This document shows, piece by piece, positions 50,990 to 62,027 of a DNA stretch of 64,000 nucleotides. Position 1 is the first letter of the stretch, and the number at the start of each line of letters is the position of its first letter. The stretch lies in NCBI GenBank assembly GCA_027475525.1, contig JAMWFC010000029.1, forward strand, positions 248,001 to 312,000, read 5' to 3'. The stretch is from Macrolepiota albuminosa (lineage: Eukaryota; Basidiomycota; Agaricomycetes; Agaricales; Agaricaceae). A model generated the notes under the pieces. The model had not been told where the DNA came from and searched no databases. It saw only the letters and a list, made by a program, of their open reading frames with translations. The translations under genes were made by a program, and so were the position numbers.

Positions 50990-52400
50990 CAGCTTGGAGC
51001 AATGGAAGTATGGCTCCCATGTTTTATACCTCAAACTTGAGCATATTCTGCTCAGTCCACTGGTGCTCTATGATGCACTCAATAAACCATTTGTCATTGT
51101 CTCATGCTCCAAAGTCATAGGGGCCCAGAGTTGCCCTGTTAGGGAACAACACGTTGTTGGACACACTATATGGTTGCAACAGCAACACATGAAACTTTGC
51201 AACGGTGGCAGCTCCAGCACATAGTTGGAGGTGCTTGGCTCTGCATTTAGCATGCAGTATGGGCCTACCTATCTTGGGCAAAGTTTACTTGCCTGTCCCT
51301 TGGAAAGCCTCAGATTATGCATTGACAGGTAGACCAATGCTCCCACTGATATTGGCAGATCTGTTTGCCTACGGTGATTGGCGTTTTTTGCCTAAAAGAC
51401 TCACATCTCAATAATGGCATCATGCGCCACCGCAATGTTCTCCAGGGCCTGCCTGGCAAACTCAACTATGCCTTGGTGGGCTACCACATCCATACAAATT
51501 TTGTGCAGCATGGAGGGCAAGTACCCTCCATAAAGCTCAAAGAGTGCATACCCTGTTGTCTCCAAAATACTCACATTAATCACAAGCTCAGTGAGTGGAC
51601 ACCAGTCCACCCAGTCTTTTTGATCAGGGCAAACAACTGTCCTCAGGATCTGACCTATACTGCAGTTGGCCTGCTTAGTCTGCCCATCCGTTTAAGGATG
51701 GAATGAAGTCAATATGAGGAGCCTAGCTCCTAACAGCTTGTGGAGTTCTCTCTACTATTGCGACGTGAATTTTGAGTCATGGTCGCTCACAATGGTACTA
51801 GGCAGCCCATGCAGCCTAATGATCTTCCTGAAGTAGATCTACGACAGCTCCTTAGCCGTCAACGTTGTGCGCACCAGTATAAGGTGCACCATGCTCATTA
51901 TGCAACATATCACCATCCAGAGGTAGTCAAATCCTCTAGACTCTGGAAAGGGACCTACAAAGTCCATTTCAATGGAGTCCCAAGGCTTTATCAGCATGGG
52001 TAGCTGGTGTAGCTTCCCAGCTAGAGATCTAGGAGACAACTTTGCCCTCTGACATGCTGCACATAATGCACAAAACTTGGTAACCTCCTGGGCCATGCAT
52101 GGCCACCAATACCACCTACAGATGTATCTTAATGTCTGTGTAGCACCAAAGTGCCCCACTAGGGCATGAGCCTGGTCCAGTACCCACGTTACAATAGTTC
52201 ACATACAGGGAAGGCAAACCACTGCCACTCCTTGATGGTTCTCTGTCATGATCAGTCTGTCAGGCCCCGGCCTAAACCAAGGGTGATTGTTAGGATTGAT
52301 GATGATTTCGGTAAAGAGGGAGTCATGTCCATACTCCCACACCACTTTCATACATAAGTTGTCGTTGCCCAGGCTAGCTAGGATGAAGGCAATTTGCCTT
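50990..52400 (-). pseudogene. B2 integrase and chromodomain remnant
   Basis: 52159-51839 reads GHFGATQTLRYICRWYWWPC, CAACQRAKLSPRSLAGKL and MDFVGPFPESRGFDYLWMV: the HHCC zinc domain and first core Asp. 51610-51401 holds the core end (MDWCPLTELVINVSILETTG). About 51130-50990 reads WFIECIIEHQWTEQNMLKFE, the start of a chromodomain. Stops and shifts throughout. Confidence 0.75.
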
Positions 52401-52662
52401 CTAGCATTTCAGCCAGAGTAAAGGGTTGATCAGGGTGCTCGGGTTCTTCAGCTGATGCTGGTTCCATGACTTCATGCTTCTTGAGCAGCTGGGCGGCTAA
52501 GTCCTGCTCCTCATGCTGCTTCCTGAGGCGAGTACTTCGCCTGCATTTGTCATTATTGCGCATACATCCAGGACATGTTCCCTGATCTCTTGGTATCAGT
52601 GATAGGCTTCTACTCGGACTGAGCGCATCAAGAGACATTATAGGCCGACCAACACTTGACAC
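52378..52662 (-). pseudogene. B2 charged linker between RNase H and integrase
   Basis: 94 codons open. Charged sequence (TCPGCMRNNDKCRRSTRLRK and LAEMLEGKLPSS) leads into the integrase N-terminus. The CX2CX5C pattern could suggest a zinc site. More likely it is the pol linker. Confidence 0.35.
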
Positions 52663-52689
52663 ACTAGAGACTCTAGCGACCAGCCTTGG

Positions 52690-53636
52690 GTACAGAGCAG
52701 CCCTAGCGCAGGCGCTCTATGGCAAGACTTATCCATTCATCTCAATCACCAGTATCAGCCCCTCAGCGCCCTCCACTCAGTTACTTTGAAGACCAAGAAG
52801 GCTCAGAACTCATAGCGCTAGCACAACGGCAGGAGGTGACTCTGACCAAACCCCGATCAGTACTGAAAGGAGTTAGCAACTGGCGCTGTCAATCACCGAG
52901 GCACCTCAATCAGAAGTCTAAAGGAATCAATGACGACGAGACAGGATACACGCAGACCCGACATTTAAATCTATCAAAAGATGGTACAATGTTTAGCGCC
53001 GGAATTAGCGCTTACGGCGTCTGTTGAGGATTCCCTGACCATACCCCGGGATGGCATGGCCAATTAAATTACATCAAAAAGTGAGCAAACTCGTACCACT
53101 TCTAAGTAGTTTTAGAGTCGCCATTGGTCGCCGTCACCCATGTGCTGCAGGTCGCCGTTGACAGGTGGCCATTAGCTACAGTCACAAAGAGAGGCGCTAA
53201 TTGGTAGCGCCGTCAATGGACTTATTTTGGAAATAATGTAGCGCATAGTATAAAAACTAGCTACTTGCCATGTATATAACAACGAATCGTAACCTCTTGA
53301 GCACCCAGTTACACTTAGCATTCAAATCGCGCTAGCATTGCCTGACTTTGTCACCAAGTTTGGCGCTAGCTTCGTCTATCTCGTCTTTGTTGTTTATGGT
53401 GCCACCTATGGGCACGCTACGCTGCACTATTCGTCTTATTCTCTATAACTTCTCCTAAACTACGACACTTCCCACTTGCTAAGCACCCGAGGCGCTATCA
53501 TCTAGCACATCACCCTATCACCTCTGCTCAAGCACACCGGGACCCTGCCGGGACTCCTCATAAACCTGTACGCCAGGCGCTGGAGACGGCATTGTACTGC
53601 GTATACGTCCAGCGCACCCAACCACAGTTGGCGTCA
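52690..53636. repeat. Inserted LTR-like block rich in GGCGCTA-type motifs
   Basis: Separates B2 RNase H from integrase. Contains a TATA-like GTATATAAC (53273-53281) and about a dozen short AGCGC/GGCGCT motifs. Non-coding. Ends and target duplication not resolved. Confidence 0.4.
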
Positions 53637-53996
53637 TCATTGGTAGAGAGGGAGATCCTTCCTGTTACTCTCAAAGTAGCAAGACAGGCAGTCCGCCACT
53701 TTATTGAGTTCACTTTTAACATAGGTGATGTTGAACTGGTATCTCAACATGTAGTCAATCCACCGTCGCTGACATGGTAACAAGTTCACCTGAGTTTTGA
53801 AGAACTCAAGCACCTTGTGATTGGTTATAATATGGATGGGGTATCCCATCAGCTTATCCTCCCACTTGAGGAGGGCCTTGAGAATAGCTAGGGTCTCTAG
53901 CTCATGCACAGCATAGTTTTGCTGGGCGGTCGTGAACTTCTTTGACATGAACCTGGCTGGCCAGCAAGTTTGCCAGCCACTCCCCTGGCCATACAT
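53637..53996 (-). pseudogene. B2 RNase H
   Basis: 119 codons. FMSKKFTTAQQNYAVHELET and LAILKALLKWEDKL, HIITNHKVLEFFKTQ, YVKSELNKVADCLS. The second motif has NHK where DHK is usual, so a catalytic Asp is lost. Confidence 0.75.
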
Positions 53997-54254
53997 AGCA
54001 CTGATGCCTGTCTTAGACGTGTTGCAAATGAGCCAAATAGGCTTGTTTTGTCTAAGGTCAATTGGTCAAATTACTGGAGTCTTTATACAGATTTGTTTGA
54101 CCATTTCAAAGCACCGCTGGTGCAGCAGCCTCCAATTGAATGGTGACCTGTTCTGCATCATGGCCATTAGTGGCCCGGTATAAGCAGTAACATTGGGCAA
54201 GAAGCTCAATATATAGTTGACAAGGCCAATGAACCGTTGGATGTCATTGTAGTT

Positions 54255-54707
54255 TCATGGCATGCACCACTTCCAAATGCGGTCAAGCTTGTCCTGATCA
54301 GAGTGTATACCCCGTTCATCAATAACATGCCCTAGGCAGTCTATACTTTGAGCATAAAGCTCACACTTTTTCCATTTCAAGTACAGCTTGTACTTGCATA
54401 GTTGTTCGAATACGACTCTGAAGTGCTGCTCATGCTCCTCCATGGAATCCGAATAGATGAATATATTATCTAAGTAGACGTGCATAAAGCATCCTATCAC
54501 ATCTCAAAATATAGAGGTTATTAACCTCTGAAAGGTTGCGGAGGCATTATAGTCCCCAATCTGCATTATGTTGCTTGTAAACATGCCCATGATCGAGGCA
54601 AACACGGTTTTGGATATATCTTTAGTGCAAATGCGCACCTTCTTATAGGCATCAGTAAGATCAATCTTTGAGCGATACTTCACTTGCACCACGTCTTTCC
54701 AGATCAC
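54255..54707 (-). pseudogene. B2 reverse transcriptase
   Basis: Two frames joined near 54502: KYRSKIDLTDAYKKVRIC and ASATFQRLITSIF, then VYLDNIFIYSDSMEEHEQHF. The catalytic YLDD is YLDN, so an essential Asp is missing. CLGHVIDERGIHSDQDKLDR follows as in gypsy RT. Confidence 0.8.
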
Positions 54708-54733
54708 CTCCTGATCTGGTAAAGGAGTTACAT

Positions 54734-54859
54734 CAGGTTGGATGCTTCTGAAGCCTCTGAAGCATAGAAAACAACTGTATAGTACAACAAAACCTTAAAA
54801 ACTTGAAAATTGCCTAAATAAACAAGTGCACAAATAAGGCAGGAAAACTCCAGACTTTT
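54734..54859 (+). repeat. R1 repeat copy g, fragment
   Basis: About 126 bp of the R1 middle part, between gypsy B2 and the second Tc1 element. Confidence 0.6.
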
Positions 54860-54879
54860 TGGCCTTCAACCACTATCAT

Positions 54880-55895
54880 AAAAATTACTTCTTCTGTACA
54901 ATGCTCTGCAATTGCTTCTCTTCTTGCTGAAGGGTATTCTCTGTGCCAAATTGAGGCTAAAACTAGTCTAGAAAAGTCTACTATTGGAAAAATTGATAGA
55001 GAGTTGAAGTTGGACAAGGAAAACCATTTTAGATGCTATTCTGTTAAGCTTATTCCATATGATAAATAGGCTATTGTTTGACAAATCTCAATTGGGAGAC
55101 TTGATACAGCTGTTCAGGCCACTAATTTTATCAACAACATTATTTCCAACCTTGTCTCTCCTCAGACTGTCTGAAATATGCTAAAAAATGAGGGGTATCA
55201 GTCTGCTATAAAAAGGAAAGTTTCTATGCTTAAAGCTAGACATCAGCAACTATGACTTAAATGGGCTTGGAAGCATCAGAACTAGACTGTGGAGGACTGT
55301 AAAAGAGTGTTATAAACAGATGAGACAAAGATTAAGAGGATTAGATCAGATAGAAAGCAGTATATGTAGAGGCTACAAGGATAATGCATTTCAAACTGAA
55401 CAACTACATCTACTGTGAAGCATAGAAGAGAAAATAATCTCATGGTATGGGGCTGTATGGGTTAAAATGGGGTAGAAAAGCTGGTAGAGATGGTGGGAAT
55501 CATGAATGCAAAGCAGTATTGTGAAATTTTAGATGCTGGAGCAAAAAAGAGTTTTGAGAAGTTGGAGATAAAGGAGGGTGCCTGCTATTTGCAACAAGAC
55601 AATGACTACAAACACAACTCCAAGAGGCTGACAAGTGGTTTGAAGACAACAACTTTGATGTTCTCTAGTGGCCAGCCCAATCCTCTGATCTCAACCCTAT
55701 TGAACACTTCTGGAAGTACCTCAAGAAATAGCTTAGGCAGTATAAAATACCTTCTTATAATATGCATGAATTGTGAGAGAAAGTTGTAAAGGAGTGAAAT
55801 AAAATACATATGCCAAGAAGTGATAAAAAGCATGCCTAGAAGGATTCAAGCAGTTATCAAAGCAAATAGAAGACATATAAAGTACTAGATACCAA
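54880..55895 (+). pseudogene. Second Tc1-like transposase, decayed
   Basis: Plus-strand pieces match the first copy: KLDKENHFRCYSVKLIPYD-like, TDETKIKRIRSDRKQY and GIMNAKQYCEILDAGAKKSF (55490 on), DNDYKHNSKR and NPIEHFWKYLK. Multiple stops, including TAG and TGA, and frameshifts. Older than the copy at 46556-47583. Confidence 0.75.
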
Positions 55896-55943
55896 AATTA
55901 GAGATGCTCAAAAAAGTGTCTCAATGAGTGAATATTTTAAAAT

Positions 55944-57808
55944 CTCTATATAATGCGATGATGCCTGGGAAATGATCTGATTAGTCAGTTCTGACTAAGG
56001 CTGACAAAGAATTGCCTTTTGCGTTTGTTTTTTGGTAGATGTGTGTATAAAATGCTTAAAGAATTCAGATAAAATCACTGAAAAATCAGAAAAAATTCAA
56101 GGTCTACTGATACACTGATTGTGAATTTTTTGAGGTTTATAAATGCTTTAAGAAATCTGAAAAATTCAAGAAAAATTCATTGCTCTGTTTTTCAGGAGAT
56201 GTTAGTGGAAAATGCTCAAATAATTCTAGGAAAATCACCAGAAAATCAGGAAAAATTCAAAGGCTACTAATATACTGATTTTTACTTTTTTTCAAGATTT
56301 ATAAATGCTGAATAAAATCCGAAAAATTCAAGAAAAATTCAATTTAGCTTACAATAATGCTTTGAGAGTTGTGGAATATAAATGCTGAATAAAATCCGAA
56401 AAATTCAAGAAAAATTCAATTTAGCTTACAATAATGCTTTGAGAGTTGTGGAATGAGCACTGAGTTGTGAAATGCCGAGGCCTTAACTGAACGAAGTGAG
56501 GTTGAGGCCGGGAATGAGCACTGAGTTTTCTATACATACTTGGAGCCCTAACCGAACGAAGTGAGGTTAGGGTGGAGACTTAGTTGGGGGGGTTTGGGGG
56601 CAAAGCCCCCAACGAGCTATGAAATTTGTGCCGAAGGCACGAATCGTTGAGTTTTCTATACATACTTGGAGCCCTAACCGAACGAAGTGAGGTTAGGGTG
56701 GAGGCTTAGTTGGGGGGGTTTGGGGGCAAAGCCCCCAACGAGCTATGAAATTCATGCCGAAGGCACAAATCGTAGCTCGTCTATAATATATGAGACAACA
56801 TCTGGAAAAATTTAATGCTGACCAAGGCTGACCAAGAACCTTCCTTTTAGAGTAATAACATAAGAGTTGGCTCATTTCAGTATTAGAAATGCTTAGAAAA
56901 TTCCAAGAAAATCACTAAAAAATCAGGAAAATTTCAAGAACCAATGATACACCAAGTTAAGCTTTTTTAAAATTTATAAAATGCTCAGAAAATGTGAAAC
57001 ATTTTAGAAAAACTCAATTGGTCTGTTTTCCAGAAGATGTTAGTAGACAATGCTCAATGATTCCAGGAAAATCACTCAAAAATCAGGAAAAATTCAGAGG
57101 CTACTAATACACTACTTTTTAGTATTTTTTAAAAATTAATAAATGCTTAAAAAATCTGAAATATTCAAGAAAATTTTAATTTAGCTTACATTAATGTATT
57201 GAGAGTTGAGGAAAGCATTGAGTTGTGATTACCAAGGCCTTAACCAAACAAAGTAAGGTTAGGGTGAAGGCTTAATTGAGGGGGGTTGAGGGCTGAGCCC
57301 TCAACAAGCTACAAAATTTGTGTCAAAGGCACAAATCATAGCTTGTCTATAATATATGGAATGATGTCTGGAAAATGATGTGCTTAGTCAGTTTTGACAG
57401 TTTCTGAATAAGGCTGACATATACTTTCTTTTTCAACTGCTTTTTAGTAAATGTGTGTATAAAATGCTTAGAAATTTGAAAGGAAATTACAAAAAATTCA
57501 GGAAAAATTCACAGGCTACTGATACACTGATTTTAGTTTTTTGGAGATTTATAAATGCTCAATAAAATCCGAAATATTCAAGAAAAATTCAATTTAGCTT
57601 ATTTGAAAGTTGTAGAAGGGATTGAGTTGTAAAAACCAAGGCCTTAACCAAACAAAGTGAGGTTGAGGCTGGAATTAAGCATTGAGTTGTGAAAACTGAG
57701 GCCTTAATTGAATGAAGTGAGGTTAGAATGGAGGCTTAGTTGGGGGGGTTTGGAGGCGAAGCCCCCAACAGGCTACAAAATTTGTGCCAAAGGCACAAAT
57801 CATAGCTT
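55944..57808. repeat. Tandem array of AT-rich units with GC-rich hairpin cassettes
   Basis: At least three direct units (about 55944-56772, 56773-57343 and 57344-57808) begin near CTATAATATATG and share TCAGGAAAAATTCA-rich bodies. Each ends in a hairpin cassette: CTAACC/GGTTAG stem, GGGGGC/GCCCCC stem, GTGCC/GGCAC stem and an enclosing ACGAGCTA/TAGCTCGT pair. Includes a 126-bp direct repeat (56523/56649) and a 77-bp duplication (56301/56378). Non-coding. Sits exactly within a Tc1 inverted repeat. Confidence 0.65.
56301..56454. repeat. 77-bp exact tandem duplication in the hairpin array
   Basis: Copies at 56301 and 56378. Confidence 0.7.
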
Positions 57809-57982
57809 GTGGTTATTACTCCATCAGTTTTGATTCAAATTTCCTAATCCCAGATGTAATCTGTAGCTATGATGCCATAGTATTTTATATGATTTATTCA
57901 AAATTTTAAATACTTTCATTCTTACATGCCAATGCCATCTTTCAAAAACTATAAAATATTGGGACACTTTTTTGAGCCACTG

Positions 57983-58610
57983 TACATGACCTGATCTCTC
58001 ATTTGCAGTCAGCCTTCTAGCATGTTTCCAGAGTAATCCTAGACCTACTCACTGGAGGGTGTTGACCTATGTGATGTAGTATGTGAGCAGGACTCTTAAT
58101 TTTCACATTACTTACAGACAAGAAGCTGACATCAAGCCTATTAGTTATGTTGATGTGGACTTTGGAGAGGAACTAGACACTTGGCACTTGACTAGAGGAT
58201 ATGTATTTACTATGAGCTCAAAACAGCAGTCTACAGTAGCCTTGTCTATCACTGAAGCAGAATATATAGCCCTCACTTGTAAAGCACAGCAGTCTATGTG
58301 GATGCACAATTGGCTTCTTGACATCAATCTTATGCAGATGCTTCCTGCTATTATCTGTGTGAATAATTTACCTGCTTCATCTCTTACTCAATACATTTAA
58401 GGTCACACTTGTGCTAAGCATATTGATATCCATTATTATTACACCTGAAAATGTGTCAAGCTTGGAGAGATCAATATTGTACACATTCCATCCACTCAGA
58501 ATCTGGCTGATCTTTTTACTAAACTACTGAGCCAGACCTCACATTCCCATCTCATTGATTTCTTGGGCCTCAAGCCTCAGCTCAAGTCTTGGGGAGTAAT
58601 GGCATAGACT
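57983..58610 (+). pseudogene. Second Ty1/copia remnant, RNase H end
   Basis: 58083-58400 is open: PISYVDVDFGEELDTWHLTR, STVALSITEAEYIALTCKAQ and MWMHNWLLDINL. Beyond a TAA it continues CAKHIDIHYYYT and PSTQNLADLFTKLLSQ, the copia C-terminus. The catalytic Asp (YVDVD) and Glu (TEAEY) of RNase H are visible. Truncated upstream by the Tc1 element. Confidence 0.75.
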
Positions 58611-60315
58611 CATCACTATGGCAGCAGCGTTTCTGGGTTACTTCCTGGCAACTCAATGGTTTTTCTATCTTTTATTTAATTTACTTATTTACTTCTCCAG
58701 GACAATCATATTCAATTGTCCTGTATAGTTTACTCAGCCACCAGGTCTCTATATGTGGCATGATCTGGTTCTAGCCCTCACTTCTTTTACCAAAGACTAA
58801 GGGTATGTAATTTTTGATATATTGCTCTGTTTTGCTTTACTTGTTGAGGTTACGTGTGGCCACACAGATAATACTAGTTACTAGGAGTATGTTTTATTTT
58901 GTTCATTACATGTCACACCTCAGTGTCCACTCAACCACTGGGATGTAAGTACAAGTTACCTGTTATTGTTACTGTATGCTTATTACCTGTAGTCATTCTT
59001 CTGTATTATACATAATATAGTGTCCACTCAACCACTGAGGTTCACTCTTCTGTATTACAGTCATCCAAGTTTCCCCAAGACCGGTCCCACCTCAACATTA
59101 CTTACTTCCAGCCTGTAGCAGTTTAAGACTTACTTCATAACTACAGGTCAAACAGAGTTCTTTTACCAAAGACTGAGGCAGTTTAAGACTTACTTCGTAC
59201 TACACATTCTATTATAGGTACCTGTTATAGTCAATTATATTGAACTTGTTGAAGTCTGATCCTAGATAATGACAGACCAATCAGTCTTATAGTCTACAGT
59301 ACAGTCAGTGATATGTATGACATAAGCATTTAATTTGCACGCTCACCCTCAGTCCATAGTATAAACGACTGAGGGTGTGCTCTGTATCATGGGGAATATA
59401 TATACTGTCCATGACAATGGATGCGGGACAAAGGAAAAGATGTGGTGGCCAGGAGCGCACTTACGGTGTCACCAATGTGATATGTGTGATATCTCAACAG
59501 AACTGAGGTTTACATTCTATTATAGTGTGACTTAGGTTCTAACAGTACTAAGTAGCTAGCTCTTTCTCAATCGAGGACTTAACCCAGTTGTGACGCAAGG
59601 CTTTCGTGTGACAACACCGTGACCACACGCCAGAGGTGACGTTTGACAGATCATTGATCATCTGTCAACGTTGATGGCTGCCGGCCTCCTGGGAAGTTTT
59701 CATAAATTCATTCATTTGACAAAGGACTACTGAAATCATAGTTGACAAGAAAAAGTTGAGTCTATCTGTAGGTGGCCTCCCCTACACCCTCTAGTTAGAG
59801 GGTTGGTGGATGTTGATCAAGAGGATCTATATCCAAGGTCTGCGATGTCGGGACCCCCTCTTAACCACAACTTGATTATCAATATGAAACTTCCATCAAG
59901 ACTGGGAACGACAGGGGTACCGCCGGACAACCTTTTGATAGATGACCTGTCAATGTTCCACAAGCTCCCGGAAATATCTCTAAGTCCATTTTTACTATGT
60001 ACTCTTTTTTGGTCCTTTCCACTTAGATTGCACCCAAGGCCTTCAATTGGTTGCATGTCAATCACATCTTTCTGGAATACAACGGGCGTCACACCAATAA
60101 TTGGCATTATCTATTGTCGTTTCGAAACTTTCATAGGGAACTACTTTGAACATCATCCATAGGAATGCTAAGAAGTTTTAACATTCTCTTGGAAATGTCC
60201 AGCACTGCCTCGCTTCTTGCCCTTCTGCATTGCATCAAAAAGGATGACAGATCACGTTATTCCCGGAGCAGACATATAAAGTATTCTCAAGAGAGACGTG
60301 TACATATCGTTGAAT
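58611..60315. other. copia LTR-like tail, then intergenic
   Basis: 58611-59400 has short direct repeats (GTGTCCACTCAACCACTG at about 58921 and 59022; CAGTTTAAGACTTACTTC at about 59121 and 59170) and the copia hairpin. It may be LTR debris. 59400-60315 is lower in repeats. A 119-codon plus-strand and a 96-codon minus-strand frame overlap at 59803-60162, neither with a recognised motif. Confidence 0.35.
59344..59377. repeat. Hairpin shared with the first copia tail
   Basis: CACCCTCAGTC and GACTGAGGGTG, 11-bp stem with a 12-nt loop. The loop differs from the copy at 45132, but the stem is identical. Confidence 0.6.
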
Positions 60316-62027
60316 ATGGCCAACCAAATCAATGCCACGGCTTTCCCCAACATACAGGATGTCTATGGTTATATCCTCATCGGATCCTTCTTGTCAAGCG
60401 CTGTATGGGGCGTATCATGTCTTCAACTGTGAGTAGTCTAAAATTTGTTAAATCTCTCTAATCGTCACTTGCTAGATTCATATTCTACATGAAGTGTGTC
60501 CTCAAGCGTGAAGAGTACGTCTTACTGACTATGGCTCAGCTCGGAACATGATTCAGCATTTCTAAAGGCTGTGGTATGCCACTCATTTGTTTGGCCAGTT
60601 GTCCGTTCTTACGTTCCTTTGAAAACGAATTAGCTTGTTTTCCTTTGGTATGGCAGAGATCCAGTTAAATCATCATACTAAGGACTTCTAGGGTCCTTGA
60701 CACCGTTAATGAGATTTTAATCCTGAAATCAAGTTAGTCGACATCTTAGATCTGCGATGTCCCGCTGATCGGGTCAAAAGACTGGCCAGCATTGATTCTA
60801 CAATACGGTAACATTGCAAACGTCGTTCAAATCCAGCCGTATGTATTTTGTCTTGGGACTCAAATAGTTCGCAGTCAACGGCAATTTTAGGGAATTGGTG
60901 CACCACATCTGGGTTGAGGCAAGTCAACAAGTTACCAACAAATATTCCAGATCTGATTTGCGCGACCGATCCAGTTTACCATGGCCATCATTGTTCAACT
61001 TTACTTCATTCACCGTATCTACAAATGTGGGTTAAGATTTTCCGTCTTGAGCATCAGATATATGCATTGATCTACTATTAGTTTCAATGAATGTACTTCG
61101 AGGGATCAAGTCAAAATTAATGCTGGGGGCTCTAGCCTCGCTAGTAAGTCGACCTGTTCATACAGGGCCTAAAATTGACATCATATGCTAGACACTCCTA
61201 GCTATAGCACAGATAGGTCAGTCTCACCTTCCCTTGTGTCCTCCGTTGTTCATGACTACATCATCACAGTGTTCATGATTGGTATGCCTTGTTGTTATCT
61301 TTTCCTCGTTTGTCCTTTACCTGACCATTGTATTAGTATACATAGTATACAGGTAATTCCATAATAACCAACTCTGATAACACACTTACTTTTGTTTCAG
61401 TTATGGACAACCAGTAGCTGTTCTTGGGGAATCCCGTCAGGTTGTCTGTACTATTTTGAAATGTTGTGTCTTCATTATGGGCTGACAGCAATTTTTAGGG
61501 TTTCAATATCACAAACCGCGGACTCTCCGTGGTCGTGGACGTTTGCATAGCAGTTGCTATGATGTATCTTCTTCAAGGAAAGAGTCATTTTAAGAGGTAT
61601 TTATGTTGATTTCACTTCCATCAGTTGTTCAAAATTTCAACCATTCTTTGTACAGCACCAGACGTATGATCTCGCGTTTGATGGTTGTCACAGTCAGTAC
61701 CGGGTCATTGACGGCCGTTCTCTCTATTATTATGCTCGTATTGGTATGTTTCATTAGTCAATCTTTCTTTCCTGACTAATTATGTTTTTTTCATTATTGG
61801 TCTTACAGGTCGTAGTATATCCAACCACCCTTCACTTCGTGATGTTTGATTATCCACTTGGTTCAATCTACTTCAGCACTCTGTTAGCGAACTTGAACTC
61901 TCGCAATTTCGTGAGAGGATCCGATGACGTCAACATCGTGTCTCAACAAGATACAATTGCTTTCCAACGGGTTTGTAAGAGTCAGCCGAAAAGTACTGGA
62001 TCGGTTTGTTATATTCTTTCCATCTAG
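60316..62027 (+). CDS. DUF6534-like multi-pass membrane protein (possibly decayed)
   Basis: ATG 60316 opens MANQINATAFPNIQDVYGYI followed by membrane helix 1 (LIGSFLSSAVWGVSCLQL). The donor GTGAGT at 60429 and acceptor at 60475 define a 47-nt intron. The middle is unresolved, but an exon near 60974 reads FTMAIIVQLYFIHRIYK. Later exons are clear: 61499-61596 (LSVVVDVCIAVAMMYLLQGK), 61656-61743 (RRMISRLMVVTVSTGSLTAV) and 61809-62027 (LGSIYFSTLLANLNSRNFVR), with introns of 59 and 65 nt in matching phase. The order and LNSR end match fungal DUF6534 proteins (seven helices, role unknown). TM2-TM4 cannot be read cleanly, so it may be a pseudogene. Confidence 0.5.

Larger units (their letters stand above)
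50198..54733 (-). mobile_element. B2: AT-rich Ty3/gypsy remnant (family B)
   Basis: Minus-strand order: RT (54707-54255), RNase H (53996-53637), an inserted block (about 52690-53636), integrase (about 52400-51400), chromodomain-like end (about 51130-50990) and a Gln-rich frame (50812-50475). Joined to R1 pieces at both ends. Decayed. Confidence 0.7.
54860..57982 (+). mobile_element. Second Tc1-like element, left end missing, with an internal insertion
   Basis: Starts within the region just before the transposase start of the 46335 element (ACCACTATCATAAAA). Holds a decayed transposase and a right inverted repeat ending GAGCCACTG at 57982, next to TA. The inverted repeat is split at 55943/57809 by a 1.87-kb hairpin-rich tandem array. 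Confidence 0.75.

Noticed and set aside
52719..53027. 102-codon plus-strand frame
   Set aside because: Falls in the motif-rich non-coding block between two halves of a gypsy remnant; residue make-up is not protein-like.
55944..57808. CRISPR-like or rDNA spacer array
   Set aside because: Units are long, diverged and contain hairpins rather than uniform short repeats with unique spacers. No rRNA sequence is present.
59803..60162. 119-codon plus-strand and 96-codon minus-strand frames as genes
   Set aside because: They overlap each other, lack motifs and splice context, and neither start has supporting sequence.
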